From Oscillospiraceae bacterium (GTDB lineage Bacteria > Bacillota > Clostridia > Oscillospirales > Acutalibacteraceae), in NCBI GenBank assembly GCA_902795765.1, contig CADBMQ010000227.1, forward strand, positions 1 to 6,022: 6,022 bases of DNA, in the 5' to 3' direction. The translations under genes and the position numbers were made by a program. Of the stretch, positions 1 to 5,598 are shown in pieces. The stretch's first letter is position 1, and each line of letters opens with the position of its first letter. The notes under the pieces are model-generated. The model ran no database searches and was not told where the DNA came from. It saw only the letters and a program-made list of their open reading frames with translations.

Positions 1-512
1 GGATTGTCTAAAACAAAATAAGCGAAAACGGAGCAGAGCAGTAGGTCGATAAAAATATTAACACTAAGCCTGTTCCCGAAAATATCATAAATCCACTTGT
101 TGAAATCAGTTTCTGTAATCTGCGGAAACTTAACTGCAAACTTGTAAAACAGATTTTCGCCGTAATGGTAGAATAGCAAATAAAAGATAGCAATAACAGC
201 AATGGAAAAGCAAAAATAGTTGGTAATAATCCTAAAATAATTTTCTTTTCTTTGGATAATATAAGCAAATGACGCTAGTAAAAATAACGGTAATGCCAAG
301 TCAGATAAAAGTGAAATAGCACTACCAATGTAATAATAAAGCGAGTTGTCGGTAACATTTGAATAGACTTTCAGAAGAATGACAACTTGCGTCAAAGCAA
401 GGCAACCCCAAGCAATAACCCTTAAATGGCGTATGTTCAAAGGCGCAAGATAACTTATATCGCTCGATAAATCAAAATTTTTAAAATTATCTTTCTTGCT
501 GAATAATTTCAT
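1..512 (-). CDS. Multi-pass membrane protein of unknown function (partial, C-terminus off the left edge)
   Basis: An uninterrupted frame of 170 codons starts at the ATG at 512-510 and continues past the window edge. The protein begins MKLFSKKDNFKNFDLSSDIS. The start is supported by GGAG six bases upstream (reading CGGAGTGTTGT then ATG on the minus strand). A basic, soluble N-terminus of about 30 residues precedes hydrophobic segments at roughly residues 32-49, 60-86, 95-116 and 149-168, so this is an integral membrane protein with at least four membrane spans in the visible part. I recognise no family motif and assign no function; a transport or acyltransferase-like role cannot be judged from this fragment. 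It lies downstream of the LCP gene on the same strand but is separated from it by a strong terminator, so it probably has its own transcript. The reality of the gene is fairly certain; the function is unknown. Confidence 0.75.
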   Translation of the reverse strand, partial: MKLFSKKDNFKNFDLSSDISYLAPLNIRHLRVIAWGCLALTQVVILLKVYSNVTDNSLYYYIGSAISLLSDLALPLFLLASFAYIIQRKENYFRIITNYFCFSIAVIAIFYLLFYHYGENLFYKFAVKFPQITETDFNKWIYDIFGNRLSVNIFIDLLLCSVFAYFVLDN

Positions 513-530
513 ACAACACTCCGAGAAAAG

Positions 531-536
531 ATTATA
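531..536 (-). promoter_or_regulatory. Possible -10 element for the left-edge membrane protein
   Basis: The minus strand reads TATAAT here, 18 bases before the ATG at 512. No convincing -35 lies 16-18 bases upstream (the 17-spaced hexamer is AGGAAA). The gene follows a strong terminator, so some promoter is expected in 513-570, but in such AT-rich DNA the match could be chance. Confidence 0.3.
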
Positions 537-570
537 TGTATATTATTATCATATTTCCTATTAAAATGTA

Positions 571-608
571 ATAAAACAAAAAACACGGTGGAATAAAACC
601 ACCGTGTT
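571..608 (-). terminator. Rho-independent terminator of the sortase-LCP operon
   Basis: A perfect 10-bp inverted repeat (AACACGGTGG at 582-591, CCACCGTGTT at 599-608) encloses a 7-base loop. On the minus strand the stem is followed immediately by a T-rich run (TTTTGTTTTAT, 581-571). The hairpin begins 17 bases after the LCP stop codon. This is a textbook intrinsic terminator for the minus-strand operon. On the plus strand the T run is short and displaced, so activity in that direction would be weaker. Confidence 0.93.
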
Positions 609-625
609 AGCATTTTTAAAAGAAA

Positions 626-1909
626 TTAGCTTATTCTGTTGTAGAATGTGGACAAAACAGTTTCCATAAGTTTGTCCTCATCGGGATAAAATTCAGCGTA
701 GTAACTAGACTTTCCTTCACCTGGTTTAGCATCCTCGCCTTGTTTCATAGTACCTTGAATTGTTTCGGTTTCAAGACCACCAAGACCGTTTGTTAAAAAC
801 TGTGAACCGAGGTATGTCAAGTTAGTCATAGTGAGGTCTGTAACACCGTATTCCTTAGCGGTAGAGAACAAATCGCTAACAACAACAAAATCTTTTTTGA
901 CGCTTGGAAGAATTTGCGAAACGTAAGTTTTAATGTATTGAATTTGGCGGTTAGTTCTGTTTACAGAACCATTGATGTCCTTACCGTCACGGTTACGAAT
1001 ATATCTTTCCGATTGTATTCCTTTAAGTTTGACAGTCTCTCCTTTTTGTACGCCACCGTCAATACCGATGTCCTCAAAATTAACAAGAGATTTAAGAGTA
1101 ACACCGCCGATAGCATCGTTCATAGCACTAATTCCGTTTAAATCGAGAGCAAAATATTTAGCGATAGGAATATCTTTAAGCACACGACTCATAGAAGTAA
1201 CCGTGTTCTGACAGGATAATTCTTTTCCGTCACCGTATGCGTATGACAAACAGAGTTGCATTTTCTGAATTTTAGTAAACTTGCCGTCAGGATCATATAC
1301 ATTTACATCGACCATCGTATCACGAGGGATTGCAATAGCTTTTGAATATCCTGTTTTAACGTTCATTGTAAGAACGATATCCGCATCGGCTTGACCTGCC
1401 ATACCAACAACAGACTCGCTGATTTCACGCTTATCCACACCAATGAAAGCGACCGAAACAACATCATTGTTATAACTGTACTTATGACCTTTATATTCAA
1501 TAAGACCTTTTTCCATAGCGCTGATTTGAGTACCGGTCGCATCAAGAAGATCAGATTTACCGAGTTGGCGCATAACAAAAAATGTACCAACCAAAGCAAT
1601 CACAAATGCAAGTATAATAGATAAAATGATGATTATTACACGCAATACTTTTTTCTTTTTTGATTTTTTATGTTTGTGACTACTGTGACCGTGACTATGA
1701 TGATGGTGATGCTCGTTATGTGATGTATGACAGCGTTTTCTTTGATCTTCAAGCATCTCAGTTTTTAAATGTTCGTGGTTACTGCCTTCCATATCGTGAT
1801 TGCTTCTTTTGAGTTCTTCCTCAATTTGATTAGTAATTACAGAATCGACAGTTTCTTTACCATCGTTATCTAATTCAAAATTAAACTTTTCATTATTTTG
1901 TTCGCTCAT
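626..1909 (-). CDS. LytR-CpsA-Psr (LCP) family cell-wall glycopolymer ligase with histidine-rich cytoplasmic N-terminus
   Basis: The product is 427 aa. LCP enzymes transfer undecaprenyl-pyrophosphate-linked polymers (teichoic acid, capsule, other wall glycans) to peptidoglycan on the outer face of the membrane; they are often misannotated as transcriptional regulators. Visible here are a charged cytoplasmic N-terminus (1-87), one transmembrane helix (about 88-113) and an extracytoplasmic LCP domain (about 150-335). LCP motifs in order are FIGVDKRE (155-162), QADADIVLTMN (173-183, acidic D175/D177), AIPRDTMVDV (193-202, R196/D197), and YIRNRDGKDINGSVNRTNRQ (303-322, with R305, R307 and R318 as the expected pyrophosphate-binding arginines). 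The known active-site residues therefore look intact. Residues 61-80 contain 11 histidines and run into a lysine-rich stretch (81-87) that fixes this part in the cytoplasm. Extracytoplasmic Cys220 and Cys233 could form a disulfide. The first 17 bases overlap the sortase gene; the SD-like GGGGTG (1925-1920) is ten bases from the ATG, suggesting translational coupling. Which polymer it transfers cannot be read from sequence. Confidence 0.93.
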   Translation of the reverse strand: MSEQNNEKFNFELDNDGKETVDSVITNQIEEELKRSNHDMEGSNHEHLKTEMLEDQRKRCHTSHNEHHHHHSHGHSSHKHKKSKKKKVLRVIIIILSIILAFVIALVGTFFVMRQLGKSDLLDATGTQISAMEKGLIEYKGHKYSYNNDVVSVAFIGVDKREISESVVGMAGQADADIVLTMNVKTGYSKAIAIPRDTMVDVNVYDPDGKFTKIQKMQLCLSYAYGDGKELSCQNTVTSMSRVLKDIPIAKYFALDLNGISAMNDAIGGVTLKSLVNFEDIGIDGGVQKGETVKLKGIQSERYIRNRDGKDINGSVNRTNRQIQYIKTYVSQILPSVKKDFVVVSDLFSTAKEYGVTDLTMTNLTYLGSQFLTNGLGGLETETIQGTMKQGEDAKPGEGKSSYYAEFYPDEDKLMETVLSTFYNRIS

Positions 1910-2654
1910 CTTTTACTAACACCCCACATACTAAATATCTATTACTTTTTTGATTGGTTATACAAGTAGATAAAATCACAATTCTGTTTTTAATTGTGAT
2001 ATTCACATCTAATTTGTCACGAACATTCTTTTCAGTTGATTCAGGATTTTGAATCATTTTCTGGAAATTTTCAAGATTGTTTCCAACATTAAAACGACCG
2101 GTATTGATTATGTGTCTATTATCATATTTAAAAGCGGAAATAATTTGATATGTAAATCTTTTTTCCGGTGTATAAATATAAAAATACGGATGACTGTCGA
2201 AAAATTCTTTATCTTCGAAATTATGAAGAGTAGTAAACATAGTGTCGTCATATCCGTTGTGACCGTAAATAACGGTAACTTGGTCTTTAAAATCCTTGTT
2301 GTTTAAAGACTCTGTATAAATCGCACCACGATCAAGCCAACTTTTATCGTATGCATCGTGCTTCAAATAAAAGCTATCATCAGTTACGCTCTGAACAATC
2401 GGGTGGTCAACATTTGTTCCTTCAACTTTCAGCCAAGCATAAATCTCATCATTTTTACTTTTGAGATAATTGAAGTCGATAGGATTATCAACGAAAGCTT
2501 CGGGAGCTTTATTTGAAGTAATAGGTTTAACATCTGGGGTAGTTTCGCTTTTAAAAAAGTATATACCAAACATAATACCACAGATTATTGCGATTAAAAG
2601 AATGATTATAACAAGAATTGACTTTTTAGAACTGCTTTTTGCCTCGTTAGGCAT
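1893..2654 (-). CDS. srtB: Class B sortase (peptidoglycan-anchoring transpeptidase)
   Basis: The product is 253 aa from the ATG at 2654. Sortases cleave a C-terminal sorting signal on secreted proteins and join the threonine to a peptidoglycan cross-bridge on the outer membrane face. An N-terminal signal-anchor helix lies at about 12-34, followed by a linker and the sortase barrel. Class B hallmarks are visible: NPIDFNYLKSKNDEIYAWLK near the start of the domain, then HPIVQS, and GAIYTES. The catalytic triad is His132 (in VIYGHN), Cys231 (in ILSTC) and Arg239 (in NRYLVCG). The length matches the family. An upstream in-frame GTG (2663) would add three residues but falls inside the SD sequence, so ATG 2654 is preferred. 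The gene is first in the operon and overlaps the LCP gene by 17 bases. No protein with a sorting motif is encoded in the window, so its substrate lies elsewhere. The symbol denotes the class; orthology to a particular srtB is not shown. Confidence 0.93.
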   Translation of the reverse strand: MPNEAKSSSKKSILVIIILLIAIICGIMFGIYFFKSETTPDVKPITSNKAPEAFVDNPIDFNYLKSKNDEIYAWLKVEGTNVDHPIVQSVTDDSFYLKHDAYDKSWLDRGAIYTESLNNKDFKDQVTVIYGHNGYDDTMFTTLHNFEDKEFFDSHPYFYIYTPEKRFTYQIISAFKYDNRHIINTGRFNVGNNLENFQKMIQNPESTEKNVRDKLDVNITIKNRIVILSTCITNQKSNRYLVCGVLVKDERTK

Positions 2655-2660
2655 ATAATT

Positions 2661-2669
2661 CACCTTCTT
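2661..2669 (-). promoter_or_regulatory. Ribosome binding site that fixes the sortase start
   Basis: The minus strand reads AAGAAGGTG, one mismatch from AAGGAGGTG, followed by a 6-base spacer (AATTAT) and ATG at 2654. The GTG that ends this motif is in frame with the gene but cannot be the start while also serving as the SD. Confidence 0.85.
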
Positions 2670-2672
2670 TAT

Positions 2673-2701
2673 ATTATAAATAATTATAACATTTTTCTCA
2701 A
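2673..2701 (-). promoter_or_regulatory. Overlapping promoter P2 of the sortase-LCP operon
   Basis: A second complete match is shifted exactly 10 bases downstream of P1: -35 TTGAGA (2701-2696, five of six consensus bases), a 17-base spacer, and -10 TATAAT (2678-2673). Transcription from it would begin near 2666, leaving only about a dozen leader bases but keeping the SD. The two promoters overlap, so polymerase could occupy only one at a time. Confidence 0.6.
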
Positions 2702-2711
2702 TATTTGTAAA
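2683..2711 (-). promoter_or_regulatory. Promoter P1 of the sortase-LCP operon
   Basis: On the minus strand: -35 TTTACA (2711-2706), a 17-base spacer, and -10 TATAAT (2688-2683) preceded by TGT, giving an extended -10 (TGnTATAAT). The inferred transcription start is near 2676, leaving a leader of about 20 bases before the ATG at 2654. The fit to a housekeeping sigma factor is very good. Confidence 0.8.
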
Positions 2712-2733
2712 GAGTGTATTTGCTCTAAAAAAA

Positions 2734-2762
2734 ATGAAAAAGCGATAAATATATGGTATAAT
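2734..2762 (+). promoter_or_regulatory. Promoter of the VanZ-like gene
   Basis: -35 ATGAAA (2734-2739, four of six consensus bases), a 17-base spacer, and a perfect -10 TATAAT (2757-2762) preceded by TGG (extended -10). The inferred start is near 2769. It is divergent from the sortase promoters; the two nearest -35 boxes are separated by 22 bases (2712-2733). Confidence 0.75.
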
Positions 2763-2775
2763 TCAACAGTAGAAT

Positions 2776-2780
2776 GGAGA
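2776..2780 (+). promoter_or_regulatory. Ribosome binding site that fixes the VanZ-like start
   Basis: GGAGA lies 8 bases before the ATG at 2789. The in-frame ATG at 2774 overlaps this SD, has no SD of its own, and would sit only about five bases from the predicted transcription start. Confidence 0.78.
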
Positions 2781-2788
2781 TTGAGAAT

Positions 2789-3289
2789 ATGAATTATAAA
2801 AAAGTATCATTTTGGATAACACTTGCTCTTGTAATAGGTGTGATGGCGATTATTTTTAATTTTTCTTCACAAAACGGTGAAACTTCTGCGAACACGAGCG
2901 GAAATATCGTGAATTTTGTGATAAAGACATTTTTCCCGAATTTTGATAGCAAAACAGAACTCGAACAAATACAACTTTACGAAACCGTAAGTTTTGTAGT
3001 TCGTAAATTGGCACACTTTTCGGAATTTGCTTTTCTTGGCTTTATGCTGATAGTACATACAACAGTTGGCGAATATATGTTTAGAACACCTTTATCTATT
3101 TTAATTGGCGTGGTGTATGCTATGACCGATGAATTTCATCAATCTTTTGTCGGTGGACGTGCAATGCAAATAACTGATGTATTGATAGATAGTTGTGGTG
3201 TTATAACCGGTGTACTTTTCGCAATATTTGTTTTCTTTATTATCTCTAAAATCAAAAACCGTAAGATGAGCCGAGTCGATTTGCCGTAA
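2789..3289 (+). CDS. VanZ-like family membrane protein
   Basis: The product is 166 aa from the ATG at 2789. The family is named after VanZ, which gives low-level teicoplanin resistance in enterococcal van clusters; its biochemical activity is not settled, and most homologues lie outside resistance clusters. Family motifs are plain: FNFSSQNG (23-30) after the first helix, VRKLAHFSEFAFLG (71-84), and a signature from 110 to 137 with Y110, D114, E115, H117, Q118, G123, R124, D130 and D134. Membrane helices lie at about 6-24, 74-91, 101-113 and 137-154. A short lysine/arginine-rich tail (154-162) follows the last helix. The gene stands alone on the plus strand, divergent from the sortase operon. 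Its last 38 bases overlap the end of comEC. No van ligase or dehydrogenase gene accompanies it, so an envelope-related housekeeping role is more likely than acquired resistance. Confidence 0.93.
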   Translation: MNYKKVSFWITLALVIGVMAIIFNFSSQNGETSANTSGNIVNFVIKTFFPNFDSKTELEQIQLYETVSFVVRKLAHFSEFAFLGFMLIVHTTVGEYMFRTPLSILIGVVYAMTDEFHQSFVGGRAMQITDVLIDSCGVITGVLFAIFVFFIISKIKNRKMSRVDLP

Positions 3290-5441
3290 GGTCTTTTTGA
3301 CCACGTGTTTCGATTTGGATACTGCCCGAATTTGCAATGGGATAGATTGTATCAGCGCATCCGAAAATAACGTCGAGTTTCTTCAAACTGTTGCTCTTGT
3401 CAGCACAAAGAATTCCAATATTTGCGTTAATTTTTCCTATATTCTTTGGAAGATTTGAAAGAATAATTGCAATATCGCATTTAAGAAAATCCTTTCCAAG
3501 TGCGGTTATGTTGCTACTATCGCTAACAATAATAATCGAAGTGTTTTCAACAAATATTTTTAAAGTGTTAGCCTTGTAATCAAACTTTATCATATCGTTT
3601 GATAGTTTATCTATACTGTTCATCGGCAAAGCATTCTTAAATTCTGCGAAACTATCATCAGTTTCATCAGCGAAAACTTTCTTTGCACTTAATTTATTAG
3701 GTAAATAGGAAGTAGCTTCAAAGAAATCTTTTGTGAATTTTGGAATTATTACCGCTTCAATATCAGCGTCTTGCTGCGTAACGTAGTTTTCAAGAGCAAA
3801 TGCCGAACTGTTTGGAATGCCGCAAATATATAGTTTGTTATCACATTTGATAGCCACGCAAACTCCATTACCGCTATCAATCGTTGTAATCGTGCAAACT
3901 CCACTGTTGAAAATCAGCGAAAATGAACCTATTATTCCAAACGATAAAACACAGCATATAGTAGATATAGTTAGCATTTTTCGTTTGTCTAAACGCAGAA
4001 AAGCAACAAGCAAAAAACCTAACGCAAAAATAATCAATCCACCTGCAATCCAAAGTCCGATATACTTTTGGCTAACATTTAGCGACGGAGTGACATTACT
4101 GCTTATAAAACCTGTTATTTTTAATAGCACTTTAACAGGTAATTTGCATAAAAATCCGAAGAAAACATTGATGTATGGGACGGGCAGAAAAACAATACTT
4201 AGTATGCTTAACCAAACTGTTAGTGTGACAAACGGCAAACATAAAAGATTTGCAATCGGTGAAACAAGCGAAACGTTTCCGATAGTTGCGTAATAAATTG
4301 GTAAGGTAAAAATTTGCGCACATAATGTTTGTAAAATTGGAGTTAATATGGCACGAGAAACTCTTGATAGAGAACTTGTGCCTTTTATTATTTTAGAAAC
4401 AAATCGCATAATCGGAGCAAAAAGTATAATCATACCGAGCATCGAACAAACAGAAAGCAGGAAGCCTGTATTGAGCGCAGCATAGGGATTTGTAAATAAA
4501 ATAAATGCACAGGCAAACCCAAGCGAGTTCATAGAGTCAGCAGTTTTAAAGAACATTTTACCTAATAGCAAAATTATAATCATAATTCCTGCACGAACGG
4601 CAGAGAACACAAATCCCACGCAAACAAGATAAATTATCACAACTAATATACTGATAAAACAACGTTTACGCAGTGGAACGTATAGCATAGTGAGTAAACT
4701 CAAAACAGCAAATGCAATAAGTGAAACGTGCATACCAGAAACTGCCATAGTATGTGATAAACCTAAGTGCTTAAAATCACTTTTGATACTCGCTGAAAGA
4801 TTGGTTTTGTTATTGAGTACAATCGCATTCATCATCATAGCGGTTGTATTGTCTGTTATATCATATAATTTTTCTTGAATAGTCGAACGAAATTTAAGTA
4901 AATAACTTCTAATTGGCTTTTCTTTTGTTGGTGACAATTCATATTTTCTTATATTTCCACGTAAAAACACTTTGTTAGACCAAGAAGTTTCTTTATTTGA
5001 GTCTAAAAATGTGAAATGAACATCGGCAGATATATTGTCATACGGCTCAATGTTAATGCTTTCAGCAGTAATTGTTTTGAATTTTCTTTTGTTATCAATA
5101 CCATTAACAGTTACGGTTTCAAATGTGTATTCGTAATATCCGTCTCCGATAGTCGGATTTTCAATAAGAGTTGCTTCAACCTTTACATCAACATTATCAA
5201 GTTTTTCGGCAGGTGCTTGATAAAAGTAGATATTCGCAAAGCAAATAAGTGCTGTAATTGAAATGCAAACAAACGCAATGTAGAAGTGTGGAACCTTAAT
5301 AACTTTGCGAAATATGAAAAATAAAACAGAAACAGCAAAAGTGATAGCAGAAATAATAAGCGAAATATTCAAACTGAAATTCAAGCAAATAATACAAGTA
5401 AAAAGAGAAGTAAATCCCAAAAGAGCAAAAAATCTACGCAC
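3252..5441 (-). CDS. comEC: ComEC/Rec2-family DNA-uptake channel with a degenerate metallo-beta-lactamase-like C-terminal domain
   Basis: The product is 729 aa from the GTG at 5441. ComEC forms the membrane channel that takes single-stranded DNA into the cell during natural transformation. Domain order is standard: two N-terminal hydrophobic regions (about 4-45 and 50-75), an extracellular OB-fold-like loop (about 80-220), a polytopic competence domain (about 225-510) with GLSHTMAVSGMHV (227-239) and AVRAGIM (281-287), and a C-terminal domain (about 514-729). That last domain keeps the start of a beta-lactamase-like fold (TTIDSGNG, about 519-526, where active homologues have a LDVGQGD-like motif). 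The HxHxDH metal site is absent: the matching stretch (about 562-580) reads EAVIIPKFTKDFF, and no histidine occurs anywhere after residue 238. The N-terminal loop has no cysteines, unlike the disulfide-bearing loop described for Bacillus subtilis ComEC. An in-frame TTG at 5453 would add four residues, but the GGAG that follows it is the likely SD for the GTG. Length is typical of the family. Transformation competence cannot be inferred from this gene alone. Confidence 0.9.
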   Translation of the reverse strand: MRRFFALLGFTSLFTCIICLNFSLNISLIISAITFAVSVLFFIFRKVIKVPHFYIAFVCISITALICFANIYFYQAPAEKLDNVDVKVEATLIENPTIGDGYYEYTFETVTVNGIDNKRKFKTITAESINIEPYDNISADVHFTFLDSNKETSWSNKVFLRGNIRKYELSPTKEKPIRSYLLKFRSTIQEKLYDITDNTTAMMMNAIVLNNKTNLSASIKSDFKHLGLSHTMAVSGMHVSLIAFAVLSLLTMLYVPLRKRCFISILVVIIYLVCVGFVFSAVRAGIMIIILLLGKMFFKTADSMNSLGFACAFILFTNPYAALNTGFLLSVCSMLGMIILFAPIMRFVSKIIKGTSSLSRVSRAILTPILQTLCAQIFTLPIYYATIGNVSLVSPIANLLCLPFVTLTVWLSILSIVFLPVPYINVFFGFLCKLPVKVLLKITGFISSNVTPSLNVSQKYIGLWIAGGLIIFALGFLLVAFLRLDKRKMLTISTICCVLSFGIIGSFSLIFNSGVCTITTIDSGNGVCVAIKCDNKLYICGIPNSSAFALENYVTQQDADIEAVIIPKFTKDFFEATSYLPNKLSAKKVFADETDDSFAEFKNALPMNSIDKLSNDMIKFDYKANTLKIFVENTSIIIVSDSSNITALGKDFLKCDIAIILSNLPKNIGKINANIGILCADKSNSLKKLDVIFGCADTIYPIANSGSIQIETRGQKDLTANRLGSSYGF

Positions 5442-5447
5442 AATAAT

Positions 5448-5451
5448 CTCC
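5448..5451 (-). promoter_or_regulatory. Ribosome binding site that fixes the comEC start
   Basis: GGAG on the minus strand is followed by a 6-base spacer (ATTATT) and GTG at 5441. The alternative TTG at 5453 overlaps this GGAG and has no SD upstream (AAAAACTAACTG). Confidence 0.78.
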
Positions 5452-5469
5452 AACAGTTAGTTTTTAATA

Positions 5470-5498
5470 ATTATACCTTATGAATAAGTAAAAAACAA
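5470..5498 (-). promoter_or_regulatory. Promoter of comEC
   Basis: On the minus strand: -10 TATAAT (5475-5470), a 17-base spacer, and -35 TTGTTT (5498-5493), which keeps only the TTG of the consensus. The inferred start is near 5463, giving a leader of about 20 bases. The -10 is strong and the -35 weak. Confidence 0.65.
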
Positions 5499-5509
5499 TA
5501 TATTATCTC

Positions 5510-5538
5510 TTGATTTTTCGGCAAAAGTATGTTAAAAT
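5510..5538 (+). promoter_or_regulatory. Promoter of the Wzz/CpsC-like gene
   Basis: -35 TTGATT (5510-5515), a 17-base spacer, and -10 TAAAAT (5533-5538) preceded by TGT (extended -10). The inferred start is near 5545, leaving a leader of about 54 bases containing a run of seven T (5562-5568). It is back to back with the comEC promoter; the two -35 boxes are separated by 11 bases. Confidence 0.75.
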
Positions 5539-5577
5539 TATTTAGGAAAATTGTATATTTATTTTTTTAATAACAAC

Positions 5578-5583
5578 GAGAGG
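5578..5583 (+). promoter_or_regulatory. Unusually distant ribosome binding site of the Wzz/CpsC-like gene
   Basis: GAGAGG is the only SD-like sequence before the gene, but it lies 15 bases from the ATG at 5599. It directly abuts another in-frame ATG (5584), which is too close to be used with it. No in-frame GTG or TTG lies between the two ATGs. Confidence 0.5.
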
Positions 5584-5598
5584 ATGTTAGTTTTAAAT

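Noticed and set aside
8..268. A hydrophobic 86-residue reading frame on the minus strand
   Set aside because: It lies in a different frame inside the 170-codon membrane gene that starts at 512 with a good SD; it has no SD of its own and looks like a frame shadow of hydrophobic coding sequence.
1363..1624. Short frames on both strands within the LCP gene
   Set aside because: They fall within the conserved LCP domain and its membrane helix, have no SD, and their sequences resemble out-of-frame readings.
2711..2726. AGAG/CTCT inverted repeat between the divergent sortase and VanZ-like promoters, considered as an operator
   Set aside because: The arms are only four bases with an eight-base gap; this is expected by chance and does not extend.
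2774..3289. VanZ-like gene as part of a glycopeptide-resistance cluster
   Set aside because: No vanA/B-type ligase, vanH, vanX or two-component regulator is present; VanZ-like proteins are common in Firmicute chromosomes outside such clusters.
3289..3302. GGTC-TTTTT-GACC mini-hairpin at the VanZ-like/comEC junction, considered as a bidirectional terminator
   Set aside because: The stem is four base pairs with no following T run on either strand.
3817..4293. A 158-residue plus-strand reading frame
   Set aside because: It is wholly antisense to comEC, which has clear family motifs through the same region; no promoter, SD or recognisable domain supports it.
5497..5504. AATATATT palindrome between the comEC and Wzz/CpsC-like promoters
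   Set aside because: An eight-base AT palindrome in AT-rich DNA is uninformative and overlaps the comEC -35 box.
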